A stretch of DNA of 64,000 bases, from positions 110,297 to 174,296 of the forward strand of contig NZ_BDCH01000001.1 in NCBI RefSeq assembly GCF_001613405.1, read 5' to 3'. Positions 7,270 to 16,000 of this stretch are shown here, piece after piece. Position numbers and translations under genes: made by a program. This DNA is from Nocardia crassostreae (lineage in GTDB: Bacteria; Actinomycetota; Actinomycetes; Mycobacteriales; Mycobacteriaceae). Below the pieces are notes generated by a model. It searched no databases, was not told the DNA's origin, and saw only the letters and a list, made by a program, of their open reading frames with translations. The number at the start of each line of letters is the position of its first letter. The stretch's first letter is position 1.

Positions 7270-10200
7270 CTAATCGTTGTCGTCCGTGCGCGTTTCGACG
7301 GTGGTGCGGCGCGGGGCCCGCACGTGGGTCACATCGCCGTCGCGCCACCAGGGCACGGATACCGTCGCCTCGTAGGCGCCCGACAGCCGCACCAGCAGCT
7401 CGTCGTGGACGACGAGTTCACCGGTGGGCGCGGGCATATCGAATTGCAGGCGCAGCAGGACACCGAGCGGGTCGGCGGCCCAGGTGGTGGCTCGGCCGGT
7501 GCTCACCACCTCGGCGGCGACGGCCTGTGAGGCGAGCGGGAGGTCGAGCAGATCGGCGAGAGCCTCGGCGGCGGCGATATCGCCGACCACCAGGCGGTCG
7601 GCGGGCAGCGCCGGGCCGAACCAGGGGCGGTCCAGGACGAATGCGTCGGCGGTGTCGATGACCGCGCCCGACAGGGCGCGCACATGCGGCGGCAGGTCCA
7701 GATCGTCCGCGTCCAGCAGCCCGGCGGCGACCGCCTCGGCCAGCCGGACATGGGTGTGTGAGATCGCTTCCGGATTGGGCATTCTCGCCGGATCGGCCAG
7801 TGCGTCGAGGAGTTCCTCGGCCAGATGGGCGGTCATCACCTCGGGATCGGCGAGCACACCACGCAGTACCGCCAGATCCTGAGCGGAGAAGCCCGGCAGT
7901 TGTGGCAGCAGACCCGTGAACAGAATATCGTCCGGATGCCGCATGAGGCCCAGCTGGATGCCGTCGATATGCGCGTGCAGCCGCAGCCACCAGGCCGTGT
8001 AGCCGTCGCGATCGGCCAGTAGCGGGCGGGTGGCGGGATCGGCGAGCAAGAGCCGCAAGGCTTCCGGCCACTCCCCGTCGTCCACCAGATCCAGATCGCG
8101 GACCGCGGTCAGCTCCGGCGGATCCTCGGCGAGGCCCTCCCACCACGACTCCTCATCGTCGAGATGGTGATCCGGGCCGGTCGGATCCGATTCAGTGACC
8201 AGGGTGAAACTCCAGCCCACGCCGACGGCGCGCAGCGCTTCGCTCCCGTAGCGCTCCAGCGTCTCCGCCGCGACCGTCTCGAACGGCGAGTCCGCCACCA
8301 GCACGCGCCCCAGCGGGGCCTCCGGCAGCAGCAGTTCGTCCGCGGGGCTCAATTCGCCATGGGCATCGGGCAATTCGATCAATCCAAGCCAGGTGGGCAG
8401 CGCCCCCTGCCCGGCGGCGGCGTGTCCGGCCAGGCCCAGCACCGCGTCCACGGTATCCGGATCGCTCGGATCGTCCTCCAGAATCGCCTGCAGGCCGGGA
8501 TCATTCAGCAGATCCTCCGCCGACGCGGCCCGCGCACCCAACCGACCCAGCAGCTCGTGCGCCGCCTCCGGATGCACCAACCGCGCCCAGTGCACCGGAA
8601 TCGCGCTCTCCAGCCGATCATCCAGCACCGTCGTGCGCGGCCCCGTCACCAGCCGCCCGTCCGCCAGCGGCACCGCCAGCGCCCCCAACTCCTCCACCGC
8701 CAGCGGATCGGTCACGGACGGCTCCAGTGCGTCGTACAGCGAATACCACCACTGCGGTTCCCGCTCCAGACTGCTCGACAACTCCGCGATCCGCGCCAAC
8801 CCGATCCGATGCACATCCAGCACCCCAAGCGCATCGGCATACATCCGCCCCGACAACTCCGGAATCACCAGCGGCCCGACAACTTCCGCCAGCAGCTCCG
8901 CCAATTCCCCAGTCACACCGGTGAACACACTCGCCCGCCCCGGCCGCTCCACCGGATCCGCGGCAAGGGCCGTGCCATCCGCGGCGTCCGCGAAGGCGGA
9001 AGGGCGATCGCCCCCGGCGCGGACAGTGTCACTCCCGCGCCGCGTATCCACCGCGGGCGCGGGGTCCATATCGAACAACGCGCCCTGCCCACCCTCGGCA
9101 AAGCCGGGGTTGCGCGCATCGCCGTCGTCATCCCGGTCGGCGCCTCCGCCCGAAGTCGCGCTCGGTGCGATGGATTCTCCGTGGGATGCGGCGGATTCGT
9201 AGCCGAGCAGGGTGTCATCGGGCAGGGCGGGTGCGGGGTCGCCCGCTTGTCGCGGCGACAGGACGGGGAGCCAGGCGTGGTCGCGCAGTTCGGCGACGAG
9301 GGCCTCGCGCAGGAGGCTGTCGGCCTCGCTGCGGGCGAAGGCCGGGAGCGGTACCAGGACCAGGCGGTCGCGGGGTGGGAGGGCGCGGGCGAAATCCGCA
9401 TAGCCCGAGGCCAATTCCGCGAGGTGCGCGCCCGGGAGCAGGCGGCGGCGGTCCGGCTGCATGGGGATGTCGGCGATCAGCAGGGCGGGCAGGGACAGCT
9501 CTTCGTCGGAGCGGGTCGGTGCGCGCAGGACGTCGAGGTGCGCGGCGACCGGGCGGCCGTCGCGGACGGGCAGCAGCCAGCGGGCCCGCTCGGTCCGGTA
9601 CTGCCACCAGCGGCGGTCGGCGTCCTCCGGCCCGCTGACCCGGATTTCCTGAATTCCGTCCGCGAGATCGGCCACCTCGGCGGCGATCTCGTCGTCCTCG
9701 ATCCGGATGTACTGCAGGGCGGGCAGTTCCAGCAGCAGGTCCACGGCCTCGTCGCGCATGCCCGCGAGCAGTTCGACCGTGTCCACGTCCGCGCGCAGTC
9801 GCAGCACGATCTCGCTGTCGAATCCGGCGGCCGGCTTCTCGTCGATGGCCCACGCCAATCGCAGTGCGGGCGGCTGGAATTCGCCCTCGACCTCCGGAAT
9901 CTCGATCCCCTGCGCCCCCAGCAGCGCCCAGGTCTCCGCCCGCGAGAACCGCACCGAACCACCCGTGGACCGGAACTCGATCTCCTCGGAAACGCTCAGG
10001 ACCGCGGTGAACCCCACGCCGAACCGTCCGACGGCGGCATCCGCCCCCGACTTGGCCGAGGCCCGCAGCGCCGTCAGCGCGTGCACCCCCGAAACATCCA
10101 TCCCCACAACGGTATTCGCAATGTGCAGCGTCCGCCCGTCCAGCCACACCGCAACCCGCCCGGCCACCCCCGCCTTGGCCGCCGCATCCGCCGCATTCTG

Positions 10201-10359
10201 CGCCAACTCGGTCAGCACCCGATCCCGATACCCCGACCGCACCAGATCGGCCTCGCTAGCCGCATCCTCACGCAACCGAGTGGGCGACCCCCGCCAAGCC
10301 GCCACCACCCCCGCGCGCAATGCCTCGGTCCCGAACGAATCCCCCACCTCAGTACTCAC
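7270..10359 (-). CDS. Sacsin N-terminal/Hsp90-like GHKL ATPase protein
   Basis: A large 1029-residue protein whose first 130 residues form a GHKL ATP-binding fold related to Hsp90 and sacsin. The N box with the catalytic and Mg-binding residues is ELAQNAADA (51-59), the central strand is DGRTLHIANTVVGMD, and the lid glycines are GRFGVGF (111-117). A linker rich in acidic and Ala residues (about 380-470) separates this from a long C-terminal half without a domain I recognise. Homologues are sometimes annotated as molecular chaperone Hsp90, but no client is known. GTG 10359 is chosen because homologues begin near DSFGTEALR and GGGGA lies 8 bases before it; the frame remains open to 10443. The gene lies downstream of DUF3027 on the same strand. 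The intergenic space holds a symmetric repeat array. Confidence 0.82.
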   Translation of the reverse strand: MSTEVGDSFGTEALRAGVVAAWRGSPTRLREDAASEADLVRSGYRDRVLTELAQNAADAAAKAGVAGRVAVWLDGRTLHIANTVVGMDVSGVHALTALRASAKSGADAAVGRFGVGFTAVLSVSEEIEFRSTGGSVRFSRAETWALLGAQGIEIPEVEGEFQPPALRLAWAIDEKPAAGFDSEIVLRLRADVDTVELLAGMRDEAVDLLLELPALQYIRIEDDEIAAEVADLADGIQEIRVSGPEDADRRWWQYRTERARWLLPVRDGRPVAAHLDVLRAPTRSDEELSLPALLIADIPMQPDRRRLLPGAHLAELASGYADFARALPPRDRLVLVPLPAFARSEADSLLREALVAELRDHAWLPVLSPRQAGDPAPALPDDTLLGYESAASHGESIAPSATSGGGADRDDDGDARNPGFAEGGQGALFDMDPAPAVDTRRGSDTVRAGGDRPSAFADAADGTALAADPVERPGRASVFTGVTGELAELLAEVVGPLVIPELSGRMYADALGVLDVHRIGLARIAELSSSLEREPQWWYSLYDALEPSVTDPLAVEELGALAVPLADGRLVTGPRTTVLDDRLESAIPVHWARLVHPEAAHELLGRLGARAASAEDLLNDPGLQAILEDDPSDPDTVDAVLGLAGHAAAGQGALPTWLGLIELPDAHGELSPADELLLPEAPLGRVLVADSPFETVAAETLERYGSEALRAVGVGWSFTLVTESDPTGPDHHLDDEESWWEGLAEDPPELTAVRDLDLVDDGEWPEALRLLLADPATRPLLADRDGYTAWWLRLHAHIDGIQLGLMRHPDDILFTGLLPQLPGFSAQDLAVLRGVLADPEVMTAHLAEELLDALADPARMPNPEAISHTHVRLAEAVAAGLLDADDLDLPPHVRALSGAVIDTADAFVLDRPWFGPALPADRLVVGDIAAAEALADLLDLPLASQAVAAEVVSTGRATTWAADPLGVLLRLQFDMPAPTGELVVHDELLVRLSGAYEATVSVPWWRDGDVTHVRAPRRTTVETRTDDND

Positions 10360-10445
10360 CGATCCCCACGCCCTTTCCAGTTCGCCAGACACCGACGCCA
10401 AGCAACTCCCAGACGCTACCCGCCACCGCCGCCGCAAGATCACCC

Positions 10446-10519
10446 CGGCTTCACACCCTTCGTCGCGGCTTCACACCCTCTGTACAGGGTGTGAACTCAC
10501 GGGAAAGGGTGTGAACTCA
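10446..10519. repeat. Nested symmetric array of four 10-bp repeats (TTCACACCCT / AGGGTGTGAA)
   Basis: TTCACACCCT occurs at 10450-10459 and 10470-10479, and its reverse complement AGGGTGTGAA at 10486-10495 and 10506-10515. Both pairs share one symmetry centre (10482.5). Each direct pair is offset by exactly 20 bp and extends to 14 bp (CGGCTTCACACCCT twice; AGGGTGTGAACTCA twice). The array fills the gap between the DUF3027 stop and the ATPase gene start. Two turns of DNA between direct copies suggests a multi-dimer operator. The inner pair could also form a 10-bp RNA hairpin. Confidence 0.8.
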
Positions 10520-10527
10520 GGGTTGTG

Positions 10528-11766
10528 TCAGCGGTACGGCTCAGTGCGAATCCGGTGCGCCGGGCCGATTCGGCTGGGGGCACCGTTTTCGGGTTCCACC
10601 TGGACCGCGGTGACGACCCAGGCGTCGTCGTACTTGGCGTCCGGATCGACATCGAACAGCGCGATCGGACCATTGTTCGGCGCATCGGACTCGGGCGCCT
10701 CGGGCGCGGAAACATCGGCCGCACCGGCGTTCACGGCCTCGGCCGGGGCGGCGATCTCGACCTCGGTGACCACCGCGTCCTCGGCGATCGCATCGGCGCG
10801 GTCCACCACGCCCGATTCGACCTGAGGATCCGCGATGTCCGAAACGGGCTCGGCCGCAGTCTCGTCAGCGTCGGCGGGGGCCGTGTTCTCAGCCGCGTCG
10901 GCGTTATCCACCGCGTCGGCGCTGTCCGCCGGGGCGGATTCGGCCTGTTCAGCGGCGGTCGAATCCGACTCGGGGGCAGGGTCGTTCGCAGGAGGCTCGA
11001 CCGGCTCGGGCTTGCGGAGGTCTGCGGCGGGGATGACTTCCACGGCGGCGGAGTCGTAGGGCTCGTAGAGGGGGGAGCCGCTGCCGGTGGGGACGACCGT
11101 GTCGGAGTGGGCGCCGCAGCCGTATCGCATGTGGACGACGTGGCCGTCGGCGCCCATCGCATTGGCGCACACGCCGAAGGCGGCGTGCAGGGAGCCCGCC
11201 ATGGGGGTGAAGAAGCCGCAGACGCCGCAGGTGGCGGGGGCGGAGCGGGCCATATCGGTTTCGGGGCCGAAGGCGGAGTACCAGCGGTCGGCGGCTTCCA
11301 GGCGGCCCTCGCGGCTGAGGACCTGGGTGCGGCCGAGACCGAGTTCGAGGGCGACCTCGTCGACGGCCGGATCGCCGGTCGCGACATAGCCGGGAACGAG
11401 GCGGGGGTCGTCGGGCGGCGGGGCCAGCAGATCGCCGGGCGCCAGATCGCCGGGGCGAATGCGCTGATCCCACGGAATGAAATCGGGGGCGACGAGGGCG
11501 TCCGGTCCGGGCAGCAGCGCCGATTCACTGACGGTGGCGTGCTCGGCCTCCGGCGGGGCCGCCACCACCACCGCCCACTGCCAGCCGCGATAGCCGGGCA
11601 GGGTGGCCTCGAAATGATGGGTGGCCGAGGATTCGTCCTCGGCGGTCACGCCCAGATGGGCGCCGACGCCGACCGGCTCCAACTCCAGGAGCGCACGCCT
11701 TGCCAGGTCGACCGCCTCCGCCAGGATGGGCCGAACACCGGGCTCCGAAACTCCAACCGCGCTCAC
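10528..11766 (-). CDS. DUF3027 domain protein with a Cys cluster and acidic C-terminal tail
   Basis: A 412-residue protein of the actinobacterial DUF3027 family, function unknown. The conserved N-terminal region (about 1-235) ends with a Cys/His-rich part: TCGVCGFF, GVCANAMGADG and YGCGAHSD, which looks able to bind a metal (inference). The remaining part (about 270-380) is low-complexity and rich in Ala, Asp and Glu, probably disordered. The GTG start gives SAVGVSEPGV. It is the upstream partner of the sacsin-like ATPase on the same strand and is divergent from the cyclase-like lipoprotein gene with only 17 bases between starts. Rv0883c is a likely relative. Confidence 0.8.
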   Translation of the reverse strand: MSAVGVSEPGVRPILAEAVDLARRALLELEPVGVGAHLGVTAEDESSATHHFEATLPGYRGWQWAVVVAAPPEAEHATVSESALLPGPDALVAPDFIPWDQRIRPGDLAPGDLLAPPPDDPRLVPGYVATGDPAVDEVALELGLGRTQVLSREGRLEAADRWYSAFGPETDMARSAPATCGVCGFFTPMAGSLHAAFGVCANAMGADGHVVHMRYGCGAHSDTVVPTGSGSPLYEPYDSAAVEVIPAADLRKPEPVEPPANDPAPESDSTAAEQAESAPADSADAVDNADAAENTAPADADETAAEPVSDIADPQVESGVVDRADAIAEDAVVTEVEIAAPAEAVNAGAADVSAPEAPESDAPNNGPIALFDVDPDAKYDDAWVVTAVQVEPENGAPSRIGPAHRIRTEPYR

Positions 11767-11770
11767 GCCC

Positions 11771-11776
11771 TACATT
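11771..11776 (+). promoter_or_regulatory. -10 element for a probably leaderless transcript of the cyclase-like gene
   Basis: TACATT ends exactly 7 bases before the ATG at 11784, the spacing expected when transcription starts on the A of the start codon. No Shine-Dalgarno sequence fits in the 17-base divergent gap. This is inference from spacing only. Confidence 0.35.
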
Positions 11777-11783
11777 TTGCCGT

Positions 11784-12566
11784 ATGGAGCGCAAACCCTG
11801 TGCACCGGTAGCGGCCGTCCCGATCCTGCTGACCACGGCCCTGTGCCTGGCCGCCTGCGGGACCGGCGACGACACGCCGTCGCTGCGCGCCGAAGTGGTC
11901 GCCACCCACCCGCACGACACCGGCGCGTTCACCGAAGGACTCGAGGTCGACGGCCCGGTGCTGTACGAGAGCACCGGCCTGACCGGCAAGTCGTATATCC
12001 GCGCCACCGAACTGGCCACCGGCGCCGAACTGGCCCGCGCCGACCTACCCCCGCCCATGTTCGGGGAGGGCATCACCCGGGCCGGAAATCTGCTCTGGCA
12101 GGTCACCTATCACGACGGCATCGCCATCGCCCGCGATCCGGTCACCCTCGCCGAGGTCCGCCGCGCCGCCTACGACGGCGAGGGCTGGGGCCTGTGCACC
12201 CGCAACGGCCGCATCGTCATGAGCAATGGCGGCTCCACCCTCACCTTCCGCGATCCGGAAACCTTCGCCCCCACCGGTTCCGTGGCCCTCACCAGCCGGA
12301 CGGATACGCGGCTCAACGAACTCGATTGCGCCCCGGACGGTTCCGTCTACGCCAATGCCTGGCCCACCGAAACGATCCTGCGCATCGACCCGGACACCGG
12401 GAATGTCCTGGATGTGATCGACGCCTCGGGCCTGCTACCCGAGTCCGACCGCACCCCCGGCACCGATGTCCTCAACGGCATCGCCCACCTTCCCGGCACC
12501 GACCGTTTCCTGCTCACCGGAAAGAACTGGCCGACCACCTACGAAGTCCGTTTCGTCCCGAAATAA
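11784..12566 (+). CDS. Glutaminyl-peptide cyclotransferase family lipoprotein (plant-type beta-propeller)
   Basis: A 260-residue protein. The N-terminus is a lipoprotein signal ending in the lipobox LAAC (about residues 25-28), so it should be anchored to the outer face of the membrane. The mature part matches the papaya-type glutaminyl cyclase family: GAFTEGLEVDG-VLYESTGLTGKSYIR, then repeated propeller strands with RLNELDCAPDGSVYANAW and TDVLNGIAHLPGTDRFLLTGKNW. The family converts N-terminal Gln to pyroglutamate, but many bacterial members are untested. ATG 11784 is chosen because it begins directly before the signal peptide. A counterpart (Rv0877) sits beside the equivalent MFS gene in M. 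tuberculosis. Confidence 0.82.
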   Translation: MERKPCAPVAAVPILLTTALCLAACGTGDDTPSLRAEVVATHPHDTGAFTEGLEVDGPVLYESTGLTGKSYIRATELATGAELARADLPPPMFGEGITRAGNLLWQVTYHDGIAIARDPVTLAEVRRAAYDGEGWGLCTRNGRIVMSNGGSTLTFRDPETFAPTGSVALTSRTDTRLNELDCAPDGSVYANAWPTETILRIDPDTGNVLDVIDASGLLPESDRTPGTDVLNGIAHLPGTDRFLLTGKNWPTTYEVRFVPK

Positions 12567-12657
12567 GCCGTCCTCGAATGAACAACGAGGGAATCTGTGG
12601 CATCGCACACCGGCGGTAGTGCGACCGCACTCGTTCGACACTGCAAGAATTGAACGC

Positions 12658-14601
12658 GTGACTGCTCCCCGTGACCCAGGCGCCGAATCCGGTCGGTGGT
12701 GGGACGAGGAGTCTCCGCTCATCGAACGGCATCCCGGATACGACCGGTATCCACCCGCGAATACGCCGCCGCGGCGGCCACCGCGCGGAAACGAGCCCGA
12801 GGTACCGGAGTTCCTGGCCCGCCGCACGCCGACGCGCCCGCTGCCGCCCGCCGACCAGCCCTCCGGCCCGCCCGCCGCGTCCGAGGAACGACCGCGCTCG
12901 CGCTGGTCGCGGCGACGACACCGAGACGAGGCCCCGCCGGTCCGCCCCGACGCCCCGGCCCGGCCCGTCGAGCCGCAGCGGCAGCCCTTCGAACAGCCGC
13001 GGCAGCGCTCCGGCCCGCAGGCCCCCCGCGAGGCGCAACCGCCCGCGCGGCGCTCGCCGCGGCGCGATCCGGACTCGCAGCATCCGGGCGCGGCGGACAC
13101 CCGGCCGCACACGCCTCCCCAGGGTGAGGCGGCCGCGGCCGGTTCCGCGACGCCGGGCGAGTCCAGCCCCGGACTGAACAAGCCGCCGCGCAAGCTCACC
13201 GTCACCCGGGTGGCGGCGCGGCGCAGTATCGAACTCACCGAGCGGGGTTTCGCGACGTTCCAGCGCGCGGCGAAGGCCGACGGCGCGGAGGAATCAGGCC
13301 TGACCTCGCTGGTCTACGCCACCATGGCCAATTTCGCGACGGACACCGCGGTCGCGGTGGCGCTGGCCAACACCCTGTTCTTCGCCAGTGCCACGGCCGA
13401 GTCCAAATCCAAGGTGGCGCTGTACCTGTTGATCACCATTGCCCCGTTCGCGGTGATCGCGCCCCTGATCGGCCCCATGCTGGACCGTCTGCAGCACGGC
13501 CGCCGGGTGGCTCTCGCGGGTTCCTTCGCGGTGCGCGTGCTGGTCGCCGGACTGCTCATCTTCAATATCGACACCTGGGCGCTGTATCCCCTGGCGCTCT
13601 GCATGATGATCATGAGCAAATCGTTCTCGGTGCTCAAGAGCGCGGTCACCCCGCGCGTGCTGCCACCGGGAATCGATCTGGTGCGCACCAATTCCCGGCT
13701 CACCGTCTTCGGTCTGGTGGGCGGCACCCTGGGCGCGGGCGGTATCGCCGGGCTCATCGCCTCGGTCACCGGCTCCATGGGCGCCCTGCTGTTCGCGGCC
13801 TTCCTGGCCGGGTGCGGCGCGTATCTGAGCCTGCACATCCCGCGCTGGGTGGAGGTCACCGAGGGCGAGGTCCCGGCCACCATCGGCTATCACGGCGACG
13901 ACGGGCACACCGAGGTGCTGGATCCGAGCCAGGCCGACGCGGTGCCGCCGCGCAAACGCCGTCAGCCCCTGGGCCGTTCGGTGGTGACCGGCCTGTGGGG
14001 CAATGGCACCGTCCGCGTGCTCACCGGATTCCTCACGTTCTATGTGGCTTTCGTCGCCAAGGCCACCGAACATCGCCCGGTGCAGCAGGCCGCCATGCTC
14101 GGCGTGGTCGGCGCGGCCGCCGCCATCGGCAATTTCACCGGCAATGCCACCGGCGCGCGCATGAAACTCGGCCGCCCCACCCTCATCGTCCTGTACTGCA
14201 CCATCGGCTGCGTGGCGGTGGCGATTGTGGCGGCCCTGCTGAACAACCTGGTCGGCGCGGCCGTGGCCACCCTGGTCGCGGCGGGCGCGAGCGCCCTGGC
14301 GAAGGTATCCCTGGACGCCTCCATCCAGGATGATCTGCCCGCCGAATCCATTGCCTCCGGTTTCGGGCGTTCCGAGACGGTGTTGCAGCTGTCCTGGGTC
14401 ATCGGCGGCGCCATGGGCGTGCTGCTGCCGACCGACTGGTGGAAGGGCTTCGCCATCGTCGCCGGTGTGATGGCGCTCGGATTGATCCAAACCGTGGTCA
14501 GCTACCGTGGACATTCGCTGCTGCCCGGTTTGGGCGGCAATCGACCACAGCACGCGAAGCAGGAGGTTCCGGACGCGCACGGTGTCCCGGATCCCACTTG
14601 A
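12658..14601 (+). CDS. MFS-type membrane protein with a long disordered N-terminal extension
   Basis: A 647-residue protein. The first roughly 180 residues are Pro/Arg/Glu-rich and lack predicted structure. The remainder has 11-12 hydrophobic segments typical of the major facilitator fold, e.g. FATDTAVAVALANTLFFASA, VALYLLITIAPFAVIAPLIGPMLDRL and a loop GRRVALAG similar to the motif between helices 2 and 3. The extended cytosolic head is unusual for an MFS carrier and may interact with other proteins. GTG 12658 begins TAPRDPGAESGRWWDEESPL; an alternative upstream start would overlap the previous gene. It is followed by DUF2771 after 20 bases, as Rv0876c is by Rv0875c, so the two are probably an operon. 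The substrate is unknown. Confidence 0.85.
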   Translation: MTAPRDPGAESGRWWDEESPLIERHPGYDRYPPANTPPRRPPRGNEPEVPEFLARRTPTRPLPPADQPSGPPAASEERPRSRWSRRRHRDEAPPVRPDAPARPVEPQRQPFEQPRQRSGPQAPREAQPPARRSPRRDPDSQHPGAADTRPHTPPQGEAAAAGSATPGESSPGLNKPPRKLTVTRVAARRSIELTERGFATFQRAAKADGAEESGLTSLVYATMANFATDTAVAVALANTLFFASATAESKSKVALYLLITIAPFAVIAPLIGPMLDRLQHGRRVALAGSFAVRVLVAGLLIFNIDTWALYPLALCMMIMSKSFSVLKSAVTPRVLPPGIDLVRTNSRLTVFGLVGGTLGAGGIAGLIASVTGSMGALLFAAFLAGCGAYLSLHIPRWVEVTEGEVPATIGYHGDDGHTEVLDPSQADAVPPRKRRQPLGRSVVTGLWGNGTVRVLTGFLTFYVAFVAKATEHRPVQQAAMLGVVGAAAAIGNFTGNATGARMKLGRPTLIVLYCTIGCVAVAIVAALLNNLVGAAVATLVAAGASALAKVSLDASIQDDLPAESIASGFGRSETVLQLSWVIGGAMGVLLPTDWWKGFAIVAGVMALGLIQTVVSYRGHSLLPGLGGNRPQHAKQEVPDAHGVPDPT

Positions 14602-14621
14602 CGGACAGGAAGCGCAGCCCC

Positions 14622-15191
14622 GTGACCAAACCGAACGCCCGCACGATCGCAGCCCTGCTGGCGGTGCTCCTAGTCGCGGCCGTCGCCTATTTCGGCGCGA
14701 TCTTCATGATCGCCCGCAATGCGGACAAGCCGGAGCCGACGGTCACCGCCTACGCGCACGGCAAGTCCATCACGGTGCAGCCGTACCTGTACTGCGGTGT
14801 GCGCATGGACGATTGCCGCGTGCTGCCGCAGGAGGACATCGGCCTGCCCGCCCAGCTCACCTGCCCCGAGGGCGAGGACTGCCACACCGGCCAGTCCAAT
14901 GACCTGGAAGTGCCCGCCGGGTACCCGCTGCAGCTCTCACTGCCCAAGGAAGTCATCGACAGCCCCTGGCTGATCGTGGCGCTCTACCGCACCCCCGACG
15001 GCCAGATCCTCGAAAACCAGCTCACCCACCGCGATTTCGACGAGGGCACCGCCGCCGTCACCATCCCCTCGGTGCCGAAACTCCCGCTGTTAGGCGTAGA
15101 AATCCAGCTCTCCATCCTCACCCGCGACATGACCACCGGCCAAGAGGGCTACATGCCCCACGCCGCCTGGTCCGTCCGCACCCAGGTCTAA
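14622..15191 (+). CDS. DUF2771 secreted or membrane-anchored protein
   Basis: A 189-residue protein starting with GTG (TKPNARTIAALLAVLLVAAVAYFGAIF), a single hydrophobic segment that acts as signal or anchor. The outer domain contains four cysteines in a pattern likely to form disulfides (YCGVRMDDCRVLP and TCPEGEDCHTG) and beta-rich sequence with PWLIVALYRTPDGQ. This matches DUF2771, an actinobacterial family of unknown function. It is 20 bases after the MFS gene and almost certainly co-transcribed, which suggests a joint envelope function. Confidence 0.82.
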   Translation: MTKPNARTIAALLAVLLVAAVAYFGAIFMIARNADKPEPTVTAYAHGKSITVQPYLYCGVRMDDCRVLPQEDIGLPAQLTCPEGEDCHTGQSNDLEVPAGYPLQLSLPKEVIDSPWLIVALYRTPDGQILENQLTHRDFDEGTAAVTIPSVPKLPLLGVEIQLSILTRDMTTGQEGYMPHAAWSVRTQV

Positions 15192-15225
15192 GAGCTCTTC
15201 CCCAAGAGGGTCTTCCCCCAAATCG

Positions 15226-15328
15226 GCCCCGCCTCGTAATCGGGGCGTGGGGGCGAGCCCCCACCCGGGGGTCTGGGGGCGGAGCCCCCAGGAAAAATAC
15301 AGCCCCGACGAGCTTTCTCGCCGGGGCT
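15226..15328. terminator. Cluster of four GC-rich hairpins between DUF2771 and the cold-shock gene
   Basis: Four stem-loops follow each other: GCCCCG/CGGGGC (15226-15246), GTGGGGGC-GA-GCCCCCAC (15247-15264), TGGGGGC-GGA-GCCCCCA (15274-15290) and an 11-of-12-bp stem AGCCCCGACGAG/CTCGCCGGGGCT (15301-15328). An A-rich GGAAAAATA separates the third and fourth, a T tract on the minus strand. They lie between convergent genes and should terminate both. Confidence 0.7.
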
Positions 15329-15340
15329 CACTCTCCCACA

Positions 15341-15394
15341 ACCTCAGTGGGTCTTCCCTACACCTCAGTGGTCTCTGCGCGACAACCTCAGTGG
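15341..15394. repeat. Three short direct repeats ACCTCAGTGG at the 3' end of the cold-shock gene
   Basis: ACCTCAGTGG is found at 15341-15350, 15362-15371 and 15385-15394. The last copy contains the stop codon of the cold-shock gene on the minus strand. The copies suggest small duplications of the gene terminus or slippage; no function is evident. Confidence 0.5.
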
Positions 15395-15822
15395 TCCAGT
15401 TCCCGCGCCACCCCGCGCACAACCTCCGCAATCCGCTGCGCCATCTTGCGATCCGGATACTTACCCCGCCGCAGATCAGGCTGAACCTTGGTCTCCAACA
15501 GCGTGATCATGTCCTCGATGAGCCCGTGCAGCTCATCGGGTTCCTTACGCGTGACCGGGCTTTCGCTCTTGCCGCCGCGCCGCTCGCCGCCGCGCTCATT
15601 GCGCAGGGACGGCGTCTCCAGCAGTTTGAGGCTCAGCGCCTGCGGACCGCGCCGCCCCGCCGCCATGCCGAATTCCACACGCTGCCCGGGCTTGAGCGCC
15701 TCGACACCCGCGGGCAGCGCCGACGATCGAACATAGACGTCCTCACCCTCATCCTGGGAAAGGAAGCCGAAGCCCTTTTCGACGTCGTACCACTTCACCT
15801 TGCCGGTCGGCACTGCGCTCAC
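15388..15822 (-). CDS. Cold-shock domain protein with C-terminal extension
   Basis: A 144-residue protein. Residues 5-68 form a cold-shock domain that binds single-stranded nucleic acid: [17 protein letters not shown] contains RNP1 (KGFGFLS) and VYVRSSAL contains RNP2. The C-terminal half is charged ([31 protein letters not shown]) and mostly helical, unlike the 67-residue classical Csp proteins. The GTG start gives [10 protein letters not shown], the expected beginning. Rv0871 (cspB) of M. tuberculosis has the same size and neighbourhood. It converges with the DUF2771 gene across a hairpin cluster. Confidence 0.9.
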   Translation of the reverse strand: MSAVPTGKVKWYDVEKGFGFLSQDEGEDVYVRSSALPAGVEALKPGQRVEFGMAAGRRGPQALSLKLLETPSLRNERGGERRGGKSESPVTRKEPDELHGLIEDMITLLETKVQPDLRRGKYPDRKMAQRIAEVVRGVARELDH

Positions 15823-16000
15823 CCGTTCGTTGTTTCGATGCCCGGGCCTTGCCGGGCACAGTCATGATTGTCGGACGTGTCAGTCCGCCAACCGTTCCGT
15901 TTGCGAAAAGAACGCGCCCCACACAGCTATGCAGGACGCGATTGTCATCGAGTCTACCCCGGTGTGAATAGCGCGAGCACATCAGTTTTACGGTCTACAG

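Noticed and set aside
8164..10494. Very long open frame on the plus strand opposite the sacsin-like ATPase gene
   Set aside because: The product is Arg/His/Gln-rich low-complexity sequence, as expected from the antisense of a GC-rich gene; the minus strand has clear GHKL motifs.
10446..10519. Possible CRISPR-like array
   Set aside because: Units are only 10-14 bp, arranged as inverted pairs with 6-10-bp gaps and no spacers; no cas genes are present.
15247..15290. Hairpins with GGGGGC/GCCCCC considered as a mobile repeat
   Set aside because: Similar G/C-run hairpins at 53237 and 57604 lie between or after genes and fit transcription terminators better; sequences differ between sites.
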